Of a DNA stretch of 10,037 bases, positions 1 through 6,746 are shown piece after piece. Position numbers and translations under genes: made by a program. The DNA lies in the NCBI GenBank assembly GCA_955652855.1, contig CATPCN010000247.1, forward strand, positions 1-10,037, read 5' to 3'. This DNA comes from an uncultured Chthoniobacterales bacterium (GTDB lineage: Bacteria; Verrucomicrobiota; Verrucomicrobiae; Chthoniobacterales; UBA10450). Numbering within the stretch: the first letter of the stretch is position 1; each line of letters starts with the position of its first letter. The notes beneath the pieces were generated by a model that searched no databases, was not told the DNA's origin, and was given only the letters and a program-made list of their open reading frames with translations.

Positions 1-1003
1 CCGCGCGCGCACGCGCCTGATCGGTCTTGTTGACCACCACGATGTCCGCGAGATCGAGCATCACGATCTTTTGCAATTGCAACCGCGCGCCGTAATCGGG
101 ATTCATCACGAGCACCGTTTGATCGACAATTCCACCTTTCTGAAACGGCATCGCTTCCTGTCCGGTGCCGACCGTTTCGATGATGACGTAATCGAAGCCG
201 CCCTGCATCAATTCCCGCAGGCAACCTTCCGTGGCCGGCGAAAGTCCGCCGGCTTGTCCGCGTGTCGCCATGCTGCGCATAAAAACGCGATCGTCCTGTG
301 AGTTGATCATGGTGGCGCGATCACCCAGGAGCGCGCCTTCGCCCACCACGCTCGGATCGTGCGACAAAATCGCGATGCGCACTTTTGAATCCTGGCGTAG
401 AAATCGCAGCACCAGCTCATCAATCAGCGTGGTTTTGCCGGCGCCACCAGGGCCTGTGAAACCGATGACGAAAGAAGTAGATGTCGATCTTTGCCTGGAG
501 CGCGCGGATTTCTTCGCGCCGCGCCCGGCTTTCTCTTCGATCGCCGTGAGTCTGCGCGCGAGTTCGATGTCGCGCGTTTTCCCGCGTGAACGTTTCGTGC
601 GGGGCTTGCCGTAATTTTTCCGAACGTATTCCGCCATTTCATCCAGCGAAGTCCCGGCGAAGAAAATTTTCTCCACGCCTTTGCGTTCCATGGACATGGC
701 ATCGGCATGAGTGATTGTGCCACCGCCGCCGCCAAAAACTTTAATATCGTCCGCGCCTTGCTTGCGCAGTTGCTTCACGACATCGGCAAAGAATTCAATG
801 TGTCCGCCGTTGTAACTGGAGATTCCGATGGCTCGCACATCTTCCTGAATGGCGGCGCGCGCGATGTCGCTGACCGATCGGTGATATCCGAGATAAATGA
901 CCTCGATCCCGCGCCGGATGAATTCGAGATTGATCGTGTTGATCGCGCTGTCGTGTCCGTCGCAGATTGGAACGGCGGTGAGAATGCGAATCGGTGCAGG
1001 CAT
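1..1003 (-). CDS. icmF: IcmF-type fused acyl-CoA mutase (B12-binding + MeaB-like GTPase domains), 3' end cut by window edge
   Basis: Reading leftward from ATG at 1003 the frame stays open to the window edge (334 residues visible). Residues 1-130 are a cobalamin-binding domain: D15-G-H17-D (base-off B12 motif, His17 the expected cobalt ligand), SSYNGGH at 62-68 and a glycine run FGGGGG at 90-95. A basic linker (about 134-174) leads to a MeaB/ArgK-like G domain: Walker A GPGGAGKT at 184-191, a GALLGDR segment near 223-229, ETVG at 276-279 and the guanine-specificity motif NKTD at 325-328. B12 domain followed by G domain is the IcmF order; stand-alone MeaB lacks the first and ordinary mutase large subunits lack the second. 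The substrate-binding mutase domain should lie beyond the edge. The family interconverts isobutyryl-CoA and n-butyryl-CoA (or related acyl-CoAs) with adenosylcobalamin, the G domain acting as built-in chaperone; the actual substrate cannot be read here. No clear Shine-Dalgarno precedes the start. It is divergent from the dehydrogenase at 1098. Confidence 0.88.
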   Translation of the reverse strand, partial: MPAPIRILTAVPICDGHDSAINTINLEFIRRGIEVIYLGYHRSVSDIARAAIQEDVRAIGISSYNGGHIEFFADVVKQLRKQGADDIKVFGGGGGTITHADAMSMERKGVEKIFFAGTSLDEMAEYVRKNYGKPRTKRSRGKTRDIELARRLTAIEEKAGRGAKKSARSRQRSTSTSFVIGFTGPGGAGKTTLIDELVLRFLRQDSKVRIAILSHDPSVVGEGALLGDRATMINSQDDRVFMRSMATRGQAGGLSPATEGCLRELMQGGFDYVIIETVGTGQEAMPFQKGGIVDQTVLVMNPDYGARLQLQKIVMLDLADIVVVNKTDQARARA

Positions 1004-1010
1004 TTGTTAG

Positions 1011-1028
1011 ACAGGATTAACAGGATGA
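1011..1028. repeat. Two tandem 9-bp units, ACAGGAT(T/G)A
   Basis: ACAGGATTA at 1011-1019 is followed directly by ACAGGATGA at 1020-1028, differing at one base. It lies in the intergenic gap immediately upstream of the icmF-type start. It may be a remnant of a dispersed intergenic repeat; function unknown. Confidence 0.5.
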
Positions 1029-1056
1029 ACGGAATGGAGCAAGTGGACGCATTCCA

Positions 1057-1091
1057 TTCTACTTTCTAATTTCTACTTTCTACCTTCTACT
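1057..1091. repeat. Five tandem 7-bp units, consensus TTCTACT
   Basis: Five consecutive 7-mers read TTCTACT, TTCTAAT, TTCTACT, TTCTACC, TTCTACT with no spacer. The array is pure pyrimidine plus A on the plus strand and ends 6 bases before the ATG at 1098, occupying the place where a ribosome binding site would be expected. It is likely a slippage-prone microsatellite-like repeat. An influence on expression of the downstream gene is inference only. Confidence 0.85.
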
Positions 1092-1097
1092 TTGCGC

Positions 1098-1853
1098 ATG
1101 GCTGATCCTCTCGATTTTAGCGGCAAGGTCGTGCTCGTCACCGGAAGCTCACGCGGCATTGGCGCGGAAATGATCCAGGCGTTCGGGAAACGCGGCGCGC
1201 AATGCGTGGTCAATTACGTTGTCGATGCAGCGGGTCAGAACAAATCCGATGCCGAAGCGGTCGCGAAAGAATTGAAGGGGCCGCTTGTGATCGAATGCGA
1301 CGTGACCAAGCCGGAGCAAGTCGAGTCGATGATGAAACAAATACAAGATCGACATGACGGGCTCGACATCTTGATCAACAACTCTGGAATCATCCGCGAC
1401 CGCACGATCAAAAAGATGTCGATGGAAGAATTCGAGAGCGTCGTGCGCATCAATCTCACCGGGACGTTTAACGTCACGCAGAAAGCGATGTCGATCTTAC
1501 GCAAGGACGGTCGCGTCGTGAACTTATCGTCGGTCAGCGGACAAATGGGCTTGTTCGGGCAAGCGAATTATTCGTCGAGCAAAGCGGCGATCATCGCGCT
1601 AACTAAAGTTTCGGCGAGAGAACTCGCTCGCCAGAACATCACCGTGAACGCGATTGCGCCCGGTTTCATCGACGTCGGCATGAGCAAAGGCATGCCGGAC
1701 GACGTGATCGCGAACTTCATCAAACAAATTCCGCTCGGACGTCTCGGCGACGCTCGCGAAATTGTCGATGCAGCGCTCTTCCTCGCTTCACCGATGGCGT
1801 CATACATCACCGGCCACGTCCTCAACGTAAACGGCGGATTTTATATGGGGTGA
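1098..1853 (+). CDS. FabG/PhaB-like short-chain dehydrogenase/reductase (3-oxoacyl reductase family)
   Basis: This 251-residue classical SDR has the usual family length. The Rossmann glycine motif TGSSRGIG is at 15-22, NNSG (a variant of NNAG) at 94-97, and the catalytic tetrad is Asn119, Ser145, Tyr158 and Lys162 in the YSSSK context. The segment GQMGLFGQANY before the catalytic Tyr and the C-terminal VNGGFYMG are typical of FabG and acetoacetyl-CoA reductases. It should reduce a 3-oxoacyl thioester (ACP or CoA) with a nicotinamide cofactor in the cytoplasm. Such paralogs are common, so fabG, phaB or a branched-acyl pathway role cannot be separated by sequence alone. I chose ATG at 1098 because the family N-terminus fits; an in-frame TTG at 1092 would add two residues. 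No Shine-Dalgarno is visible because a TTCTACT repeat array fills the leader. Pairing with the divergent icmF-type gene hints at acyl-CoA or butanoate metabolism (inference). Confidence 0.93.
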   Translation: MADPLDFSGKVVLVTGSSRGIGAEMIQAFGKRGAQCVVNYVVDAAGQNKSDAEAVAKELKGPLVIECDVTKPEQVESMMKQIQDRHDGLDILINNSGIIRDRTIKKMSMEEFESVVRINLTGTFNVTQKAMSILRKDGRVVNLSSVSGQMGLFGQANYSSSKAAIIALTKVSARELARQNITVNAIAPGFIDVGMSKGMPDDVIANFIKQIPLGRLGDAREIVDAALFLASPMASYITGHVLNVNGGFYMG

Positions 1854-1931
1854 TTCAGACAAATAATTGTAGACGAACTTGTCGCCTGCAAAAATCAAAA
1901 CTGGTGCGGCCAATCACTCGCCGCTAAAAGC

Positions 1932-2210
1932 TTAGGCCGCCTTTTTCGTTTTCTTCTCGACGAGGATCCCGGGGAACTGCACGACGTGCGTCGCTGTGTC
2001 GATCGGCTTCTGACCAAAGGTGGACTCGAACGTCAGCTTTTTATTGGCGATTTCAGTGAGTGCGATATCGGCGTGACCGAGCCCGGGAGCAAATTCCACG
2101 AGCGGACGATGACCGAGACAGAGCTGCCGAACGCGTCGTGAGACCATGTTCACCAGGATTTGCTGATTAGTGACAACTTCGGAGGCAGCTTTAATGAGTT
2201 CGGCTTTCAT
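1932..2210 (-). CDS. rpoZ: RNA polymerase omega subunit (RpoZ/Rpb6-like)
   Basis: This protein of 92 residues starts at ATG 2210. The core NQQILVNMVSRRVRQL (about 16-31) followed by HRPLVEF and DIALTEIANKKLTFE (about 48-62) matches the omega/Rpb6 fold signature, in which the VSRRVRQL helix packs against the beta-prime C-terminus and the IALxEI helix follows. Omega helps assemble and stabilise RNA polymerase. The short form starting MKAEL with a divergent tail ending in EKKTKKAA resembles omega proteins I associate with Verrucomicrobiota (recollection, not a search). An in-frame GTG at 2231 would add seven residues but lies inside the 13-bp palindrome, and the family start favours 2210. It is convergent with the dehydrogenase (78-bp gap with nothing clear in it) and divergent from the OLD-family gene. 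Confidence 0.82.
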   Translation of the reverse strand: MKAELIKAASEVVTNQQILVNMVSRRVRQLCLGHRPLVEFAPGLGHADIALTEIANKKLTFESTFGQKPIDTATHVVQFPGILVEKKTKKAA

Positions 2211-2219
2211 ATTGAATAA

Positions 2220-2232
2220 GGTGACAGTCACC
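2220..2232. promoter_or_regulatory. Perfect 13-bp palindrome GGTGACAGTCACC upstream of rpoZ
   Basis: Six-base arms GGTGAC and GTCACC surround a single central A. The site begins 10 bases upstream of the rpoZ start, at one end of the 209-bp gap (2211-2419) shared with the divergent OLD-family gene. The one-base centre makes an RNA hairpin unlikely, so a dimeric repressor site or part of a dispersed repeat is more plausible. I see nothing else definite in the rest of the gap. Confidence 0.45.
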
Positions 2233-2419
2233 GGCTGACGAAGGATTTTCCCGAACGGATTGGGATTTGATCACGTCTCGGGGAATCGCAGCAGAGAAAC
2301 TTGGCGCACTATCGTCCCTTGCGGCCAAAGCACAACCGAAAGCTGCGTGGGTTCCTGTTCACGGTAACTCCCACAATCGATCTTGGCTTTGCGCTGGCAA
2401 AGAAATAGCCTTCGAAAAC

Positions 2420-4444
2420 ATGTTCTTGAAAAAAGTGCGGGTCACAAAATACCGGAGCATTCGCGATTCCGGTTGGTTTGATGTCGAAGAAGGCAAAACG
2501 ATTTTGGTGGGACCAAATGAAGCCGGAAAGACCGCGCTTCTCGAAGCCATCCAACGAATCAATCCGCCCGTGGGAATCCGCGGTTTCGATCCGCTGCGCG
2601 ATTATCCGCGATCCGAATATGACGACATCAGTTCGCGCAGAGTCCTTCCGGGAAATGTCACCGTGGTCGAAGCGCACTTTGGTCTAGATCCGGAAGACAA
2701 AGAGGCACTTCCACCGGAGTTTCGGGATTGCGAGTACGTCTTCGGCCGAAAGCTTGATAATAATTCCTGGCACGATCTCATCGGCGCGCCACCCGCCACG
2801 AAGTATGGCGATATTAAAAAGGATCTCGCCCGACTTTGCGCGCACATCGATTCTCGCGTCCCACCAAGTCCCGAAGGATCGTCTCCACCCGATTTTCCGA
2901 GCGCACTACTCACCGCCGTTACTCATGACTGGACGGATTCAACAGATGTTTCCGGCGAGCCCGCGGCGGCGTTAAAATCGGCGCTCGAGAAAATTTTCCC
3001 GCGCATCAAAGAAGGAAACGAGACCGAAGAAAAGCGTTACGATCATCTCATCAGCGCAATCGATGTAAACGACCAACGCGCCGCCGCGCTTTGGACTTTG
3101 GGTCTGCGTTTACCTTTGTTCATTCGCTTTCGCGATTATTTCCGGGTGCGACCTCTTATCCATCTGGAGCATCTGGCGCTACGGATAGAAAGGAATCTTG
3201 TTGACGACGATTACTACGACTACGGCAATAAATGTCTGCTTCGGCTTCTCGGTTTCACCGCGCGCGAGCTTTCGAATCTGGGAAAAATTCCGGAGCCAAC
3301 GCCGGGCGATCCCGATGCGCTGCAAGCGTATCGCGATCAGCTCGACTTTCGATCTTATCAACTTGCCTCCGCCAGTGTTCGCCTGACCGAAGAACTGCGC
3401 GCCACTTGGGTGCCGGACGCAAAGCGCGCGGAAGCGGAACGACTGCGCATCGCAGCCGACGGGCAATATCTCAAAGTCATTGTCGAAGATGACGTCGGCG
3501 TCGAAATCGAGCTCGACCAGCGCTCGGAAGGTTTTCAGTGGTTGGTTTCGTTCTTCATCGTGTTTTTTGCTGAAAGCGCAGACAAACATAAGAACGCGAT
3601 TCTTCTGCTCGATGAGCCGGGGCTTAGCCTTCACGCTTTAAAGCAGCGCGAATTCCGGACAACCATTTCGCGCCTTGCTGGATCCAATCAAACGCTTTAC
3701 ACGACGCACTCCCCGTTTTTGGTTGGGCCGGACGAACTTAATTTAGTGCGCGTTGTGGAGATGACCGATCGCAGCATCGGCACGAAAGTTCATACCAACA
3801 TCACTGCGGAAGATCCGGTCGCGCTTTTGCCTCTACAAGAGGCGTTGGGCTACGATTTAGCGCAGAGTCTCTTCGCGCAGCAGCGCAACCTCGTTCTCGA
3901 AAGCTTGACCGACTACTGGTACATCGACGCCGTCGCGCAGCTGCTTCGCGATGCAAATATTGTCGATCTTAATGACAAGATCGCGCTCATGCCGGCGAGT
4001 CACGCGGGCAAAGTTGTCTATTATGCGACAATCCTTCATGCGCATAAATTAAAAGTGGCAGCGCTTTTGGATTCCGGCACCGCACCTGGTCAAGCGACCA
4101 ATCAGGAGCGTCTGGTTCACGCACTTGGCAACAAGGCCGTGCTGCGAACCAAGGACGTTTACGCTGGCGCAATTGAAAACCCGGCGGTCGAAGACTTGCT
4201 GCGCGACACGCTCATCCACGTCGCTCGAGTTGATCTTGGCTGGGACGTCGCCTCGGCCGCAAGCACGAAACTGCAACGGCCGTTGACGGAAATCTTCGCG
4301 GGCGAGATTGCCGACTTCTCGAAATATCGGCTGGCCAAAGCTTTTGTCCGTTGGACGCGGGATCATTCTGCCGGCGATCTTTCCGATGAGGAACGCGATC
4401 AATGGAAAAAATTAATCACCGCGATTAATGGCGCGCTGAGATAG
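2420..4444 (+). CDS. OLD-family ATPase with C-terminal Toprim-like domain (possible lone defence or DNA-repair nuclease)
   Basis: This is a 674-residue protein. The N-terminal SMC/RecF-type ATPase has Walker A GPNEAGKT at 31-38, a signature-like RSEGFQW at 368-374, Walker B AILLLDEPG at 393-401 with D398 and E399, D-loop GLSLH at 401-405 and H-loop THSPF with H430. A Toprim-like part follows: the acidic strand LVLESLTDYWYI with E494, then AALLDSGTAPG at 548-557, where DxD is expected but D551-S-G553 is found. A helical C-terminal part contains FSKYRLAKAF, as in OLD homologs. OLD proteins are ATP-regulated nucleases involved in phage exclusion or DNA processing; GajA of Gabija is a relative. 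No helicase or reverse transcriptase partner is adjacent, so the role is open. I chose ATG 2420 because the ATPase fold begins at residue 2; an upstream TTG at 2267 would add 51 residues with no family resemblance. Loss of the second Asp may weaken nuclease activity. Confidence 0.82.
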   Translation: MFLKKVRVTKYRSIRDSGWFDVEEGKTILVGPNEAGKTALLEAIQRINPPVGIRGFDPLRDYPRSEYDDISSRRVLPGNVTVVEAHFGLDPEDKEALPPEFRDCEYVFGRKLDNNSWHDLIGAPPATKYGDIKKDLARLCAHIDSRVPPSPEGSSPPDFPSALLTAVTHDWTDSTDVSGEPAAALKSALEKIFPRIKEGNETEEKRYDHLISAIDVNDQRAAALWTLGLRLPLFIRFRDYFRVRPLIHLEHLALRIERNLVDDDYYDYGNKCLLRLLGFTARELSNLGKIPEPTPGDPDALQAYRDQLDFRSYQLASASVRLTEELRATWVPDAKRAEAERLRIAADGQYLKVIVEDDVGVEIELDQRSEGFQWLVSFFIVFFAESADKHKNAILLLDEPGLSLHALKQREFRTTISRLAGSNQTLYTTHSPFLVGPDELNLVRVVEMTDRSIGTKVHTNITAEDPVALLPLQEALGYDLAQSLFAQQRNLVLESLTDYWYIDAVAQLLRDANIVDLNDKIALMPASHAGKVVYYATILHAHKLKVAALLDSGTAPGQATNQERLVHALGNKAVLRTKDVYAGAIENPAVEDLLRDTLIHVARVDLGWDVASAASTKLQRPLTEIFAGEIADFSKYRLAKAFVRWTRDHSAGDLSDEERDQWKKLITAINGALR

Positions 4445-4474
4445 ACAGGCAGATCCAATTTGATTCGCCTGTTT
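4445..4474 (+). terminator. Weak terminator-like hairpin after the OLD-family gene
   Basis: ACAGGC at 4445-4450 pairs with GCCTGT at 4467-4472. Inside, four more pairs form between 4452-4455 and 4462-4465 (one G-U) after a single A/C mismatch, closing a six-base loop. Only TTT follows the stem, so termination would be weak. It starts at the base after the TAG stop. Confidence 0.35.
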
Positions 4475-4565
4475 ATGTCGATCTTGCTGGTTGCGATTTT
4501 TTCAAGGCCGATCTCTTCACGTCAACCGATCTAACTTCGTTGTTCGGAGCATCGGGGAAAAAAGT

Positions 4566-5843
4566 ATGTCAAAAGGGAAGGCGCTGCCTACGAGCAGAAA
4601 TCCAATCAAGCGCTTCTTCGCGGTCCTGGGTCCTGGCCTGATTACGGGCGCGGCGGATGACGATCCTTCGGGAATCGCCACATACTCCATCGCCGGAGCG
4701 CAGCTTGGCACTTCACTCTTGTGGACGGCTTTCATCACGTGGCCGCTGATGGCGCCGGTGCAAATGATGTGCGCGCGCATCGGCATGTGCACGGGCAAAG
4801 GTCTGGCGGGCGCGCTGAAAGATAAGTTCCCGAAGTGGCTCGTCGCATCTGTGGCCATCGCGCTCCTGGTCGCGAACACCATCAATGTCGGCGCGGATCT
4901 TTCCGGCATGGCTGACGCCGCCGAAATGCTGACGGGACTGAACTCCCATTATTTTGTCGTCCTCTTCGGCATCGTCATCGCCGTCGCGACGATTCGATTT
5001 CGCTACTATCAAATTGCCAATGTCCTGAAATGGCTCGCGGCTACTCTGTTTGCTTACGTCATTACCGCGATCGTGATTCGGCCCGATTGGAGCACGATCT
5101 TGCACGATACGTTTATTCCAAGCTGGCCGAAAGGTCACGAAGCATGGGCCACACTCGTGGCCATTCTCGGCACGACCATCAGTCCTTATCTTTTTTTCTG
5201 GCAAGCCTCTCAGGAAGTTGAAGAAGAAAAAGCGATAGGCCGGCGAATGCGCGTTCGACGAGAAGGAGCGACGAGTAAAGAAATCCGGGATCGCAAGCTC
5301 GATGTCGGTGTCGGTACATTTTTTTCAAACATCGTGATGTACTTCATTATCTTAACGACCGCGTTAACGCTCCACGTGCACGGTGTCACAAACATCGAGA
5401 CGTCCAGTCAAGCCGCCGGCGCGCTCGCTCCGCTCGTCGGTAAATTCGCCTCAACGCTGTTTACGCTCGGCATCCTCGGAGTCGGATTACTGGCCATTCC
5501 TACTCTCACCGGTTCGGCGGCATACGCCTTTGCGGAAACTTTTCGCTGGCGACAGGGCCTTGATCAAAAATTCACAGCGGCTCGCTCATTCTATGCCGTG
5601 ATTATTCTTTCCACAGTGATCGGCATTATTCTCGACTTCGCTAACGTAAATCCGGTGAAAGCCCTTTTCGGGACAGCAGTCATCAACGGCTTGCTCGCGC
5701 CCTTTCTCTTAGTCGGAATTCTGATCGTCGCTTCCGATCCCAAAATCATGAACAAGCAATGCAGCTCGCTCCTGGGTCGCGCCATCGTCGGCCTCACCAC
5801 CCTCGTGATGTTCGGCGCGGCAATCGGAATGTTCGTTTTCTAA
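4566..5843 (+). CDS. Nramp-related divalent metal transporter with altered metal-site motifs
   Basis: This is a 425-residue polytopic inner-membrane protein with about 11 hydrophobic segments, the usual Nramp size. It opens with PIKRFFAVLGPGLITGAADDDPSGIA, given here by key parts: the LGPG turn at 21-24 and AADDDPSGI at 29-37 in TM1. TM6 carries GTTISPY at 202-208, followed by FFWQASQEVEEEK and a basic cytoplasmic loop. In canonical Nramp proteins TM1 has DPGN and TM6 has MPH. Here the Asn position is Gly36 and the Met position is Ser206, while Asp33 is kept. Proton-coupled transport of a divalent cation is likely, but Mn/Fe specificity should not be assumed; Mg-type Nramp relatives also lack the Met. 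I chose ATG 4566 because GGGGA at 4554-4558 gives a suitable ribosome binding site; an upstream in-frame start at 4491 lacks one. The gene ends 22 bp from the convergent LTxxQ gene. Confidence 0.88.
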   Translation: MSKGKALPTSRNPIKRFFAVLGPGLITGAADDDPSGIATYSIAGAQLGTSLLWTAFITWPLMAPVQMMCARIGMCTGKGLAGALKDKFPKWLVASVAIALLVANTINVGADLSGMADAAEMLTGLNSHYFVVLFGIVIAVATIRFRYYQIANVLKWLAATLFAYVITAIVIRPDWSTILHDTFIPSWPKGHEAWATLVAILGTTISPYLFFWQASQEVEEEKAIGRRMRVRREGATSKEIRDRKLDVGVGTFFSNIVMYFIILTTALTLHVHGVTNIETSSQAAGALAPLVGKFASTLFTLGILGVGLLAIPTLTGSAAYAFAETFRWRQGLDQKFTAARSFYAVIILSTVIGIILDFANVNPVKALFGTAVINGLLAPFLLVGILIVASDPKIMNKQCSSLLGRAIVGLTTLVMFGAAIGMFVF

Positions 5844-5865
5844 ATGTCAACGCGAAGCCGCTTCT

Positions 5866-6264
5866 TTATGGCGCATCCGGTGGCGGATGGAAGTGCAGCA
5901 TATGAAAACTGTGCCGACGTCTCTCCGCCATGCGGTCGAGTTTCGCTCGCTGCTCAGGCGTGAGATGCGGCGCGAGGTCGCGATGCGATTGGGCGAGCGT
6001 TTCCGAAACGCGGCGGCCTGTGTCGCCCCGGATCGCGCCCAATTGGCTCGCCGTTTGATCGATAATCGGTGTGATCTCTTCGACCTGGGCGGGCGTTAAA
6101 TTTAATTCCCATTTTAAGTGCGCGCGCATCTGTGCGGCAAGGTGTCCTGAGTTTCTTTCCAGAAACGCATGGTGCACATGCCAAAAGCAACAGAACAGAC
6201 CTGCCGCGATTCCGGCGAAGAACACGACTGCCACTCCCACCGCGATTCGCCATTTCATTGTCAT
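5866..6264 (-). CDS. Membrane-anchored LTxxQ protein, CnrX/Spy-like candidate metal or envelope-stress sensor
   Basis: This protein has 132 residues. One hydrophobic segment at about 7-28 (ending FCCFW) has no clear signal-peptidase site, so it likely anchors the protein with the C-terminus in the periplasm. The periplasmic part is helical and carries two LTxxQ motifs, LTPAQ at 56-60 and LTPEQ at 101-105, the hallmark of the Spy/CpxP/ZraP/CnrX superfamily. Histidines cluster at 29, 31, 32 and 41 and at the C-terminus (118, 121, 124, 126), which could bind metal. The start at ATG 6264 overlaps the TGA of the upstream membrane gene as ATGA, and AGGAG (plus-strand CTCCT at 6272-6276) stands 7 bases before it, so translational coupling is strongly indicated. 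In Cupriavidus, CnrX is a similarly anchored metal sensor that controls the anti-sigma CnrY; that role here is inference from architecture. Confidence 0.8.
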   Translation of the reverse strand: MTMKWRIAVGVAVVFFAGIAAGLFCCFWHVHHAFLERNSGHLAAQMRAHLKWELNLTPAQVEEITPIIDQTASQLGAIRGDTGRRVSETLAQSHRDLAPHLTPEQRAKLDRMAERRRHSFHMLHFHPPPDAP

Positions 6265-6578
6265 CGCAACACTCCTGCGTCGATGGCTGTGTCCGCGATC
6301 GCATAAGCGTTTGTCAGCGACTCTCCCAGCTCGTTGTTTTGCTTGAACTGCCACCACGCGCCGGCGCTCGCGAGGATCGTCACTAAGATCGACATAACTC
6401 CCACCATCTTGAACATCCGAGCAAATTCCCACGAGGAGGCGGCGTTGTTGGAACGCTGATCGCGCAATCGCGCCACGACGCGCGTATCGAAACCGAACGG
6501 CATTTCGGCCGGCTCGCTTCCCGACGAACGCGCGGCTGCTCCCAGCAAGCGATCCATTTCAGAATCGAGCTGTCCCAT
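6261..6578 (-). CDS. Short single-pass membrane protein, probable anti-sigma factor (CnrY-like layout)
   Basis: This protein has 105 residues. A cytoplasmic N-terminal segment (about 1-56) contains a short amphipathic stretch FDTRVVARLRDQ at 30-41. One membrane span follows at about 58-77 (ending AGAWW), then a 28-residue outer tail. There is no zinc-binding HxxxCxxC motif, so it is not a classical ZAS anti-sigma; a small helix-plus-TM protein encoded after an ECF sigma gene is the layout of CnrY. It would hold the sigma factor at the membrane until a periplasmic signal arrives. The ATG at 6578 is preceded by a strong AGGAGG ribosome site and lies within the end of the sigma region 4 frame (stop at 6559-6561). 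Its own TGA overlaps the next ATG. Function rests on position and topology, not on a recognised domain. Confidence 0.72.
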   Translation of the reverse strand: MGQLDSEMDRLLGAAARSSGSEPAEMPFGFDTRVVARLRDQRSNNAASSWEFARMFKMVGVMSILVTILASAGAWWQFKQNNELGESLTNAYAIADTAIDAGVLR

Positions 6579-6746
6579 GGTCCTCCTCCTGACGTATTCG
6601 AGAAAATTGTTCCTTCAACTTCTGCCGCGCACGAAACGCGCGCACTTTCACCAGCGGCTTACTCCATCCCGTCATCTTCGCAATCTCCTCCACCGATTTC
6701 TGCTGAAGATACAGCAAATCAATCACCACGCGCTCGATTGGTTTTA
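6559..6746 (-). pseudogene. Sigma region 4 of the ECF factor, in a different frame from region 2
   Basis: Directly after the stop of the region 2 frame, another frame reads LKPIERVVIDLLYLQQKSVEE and on through IAKMTGWSKPLVKVRAFRARQKLK to TGA at 6559-6561, about 62 residues. This is a well-kept sigma-70 region 4 helix-turn-helix, the part that reads the -35 element. It has no convincing start codon or ribosome site of its own. Joining it to the upstream frame needs a net -1 shift at about 6744-6750, within GGCGCGCTAAAACC. A small deletion between GCGC repeats, an assembly error, or less likely frameshifting would each explain it. The frame runs 20 bases into the membrane-protein gene, as expected of an operon. 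Confidence 0.75.

Noticed and set aside
231..614. A 127-residue rightward frame in the left part of the window.
   Set aside because: It is a shadow of the icmF-type gene, whose opposite-strand translation shows clear B12 and GTPase motifs.
1854..1931. Possible bidirectional terminator between the dehydrogenase and rpoZ.
   Set aside because: Only short imperfect complementary pieces (GCGGCC/GGCCGC far apart) are present, with no T-run placed after a good stem.
2267..2419. A TTG start that would extend the OLD-family protein by 51 residues.
   Set aside because: The extension shows no resemblance to the family, whose ATPase fold starts right after the ATG at 2420.
6265..6432. An upstream start for the anchored LTxxQ protein giving 188 residues.
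   Set aside because: The extra 56 residues are out-of-frame readings of the membrane-protein gene, and the ATGA overlap with a good AGGAG site marks 6264 as the start.
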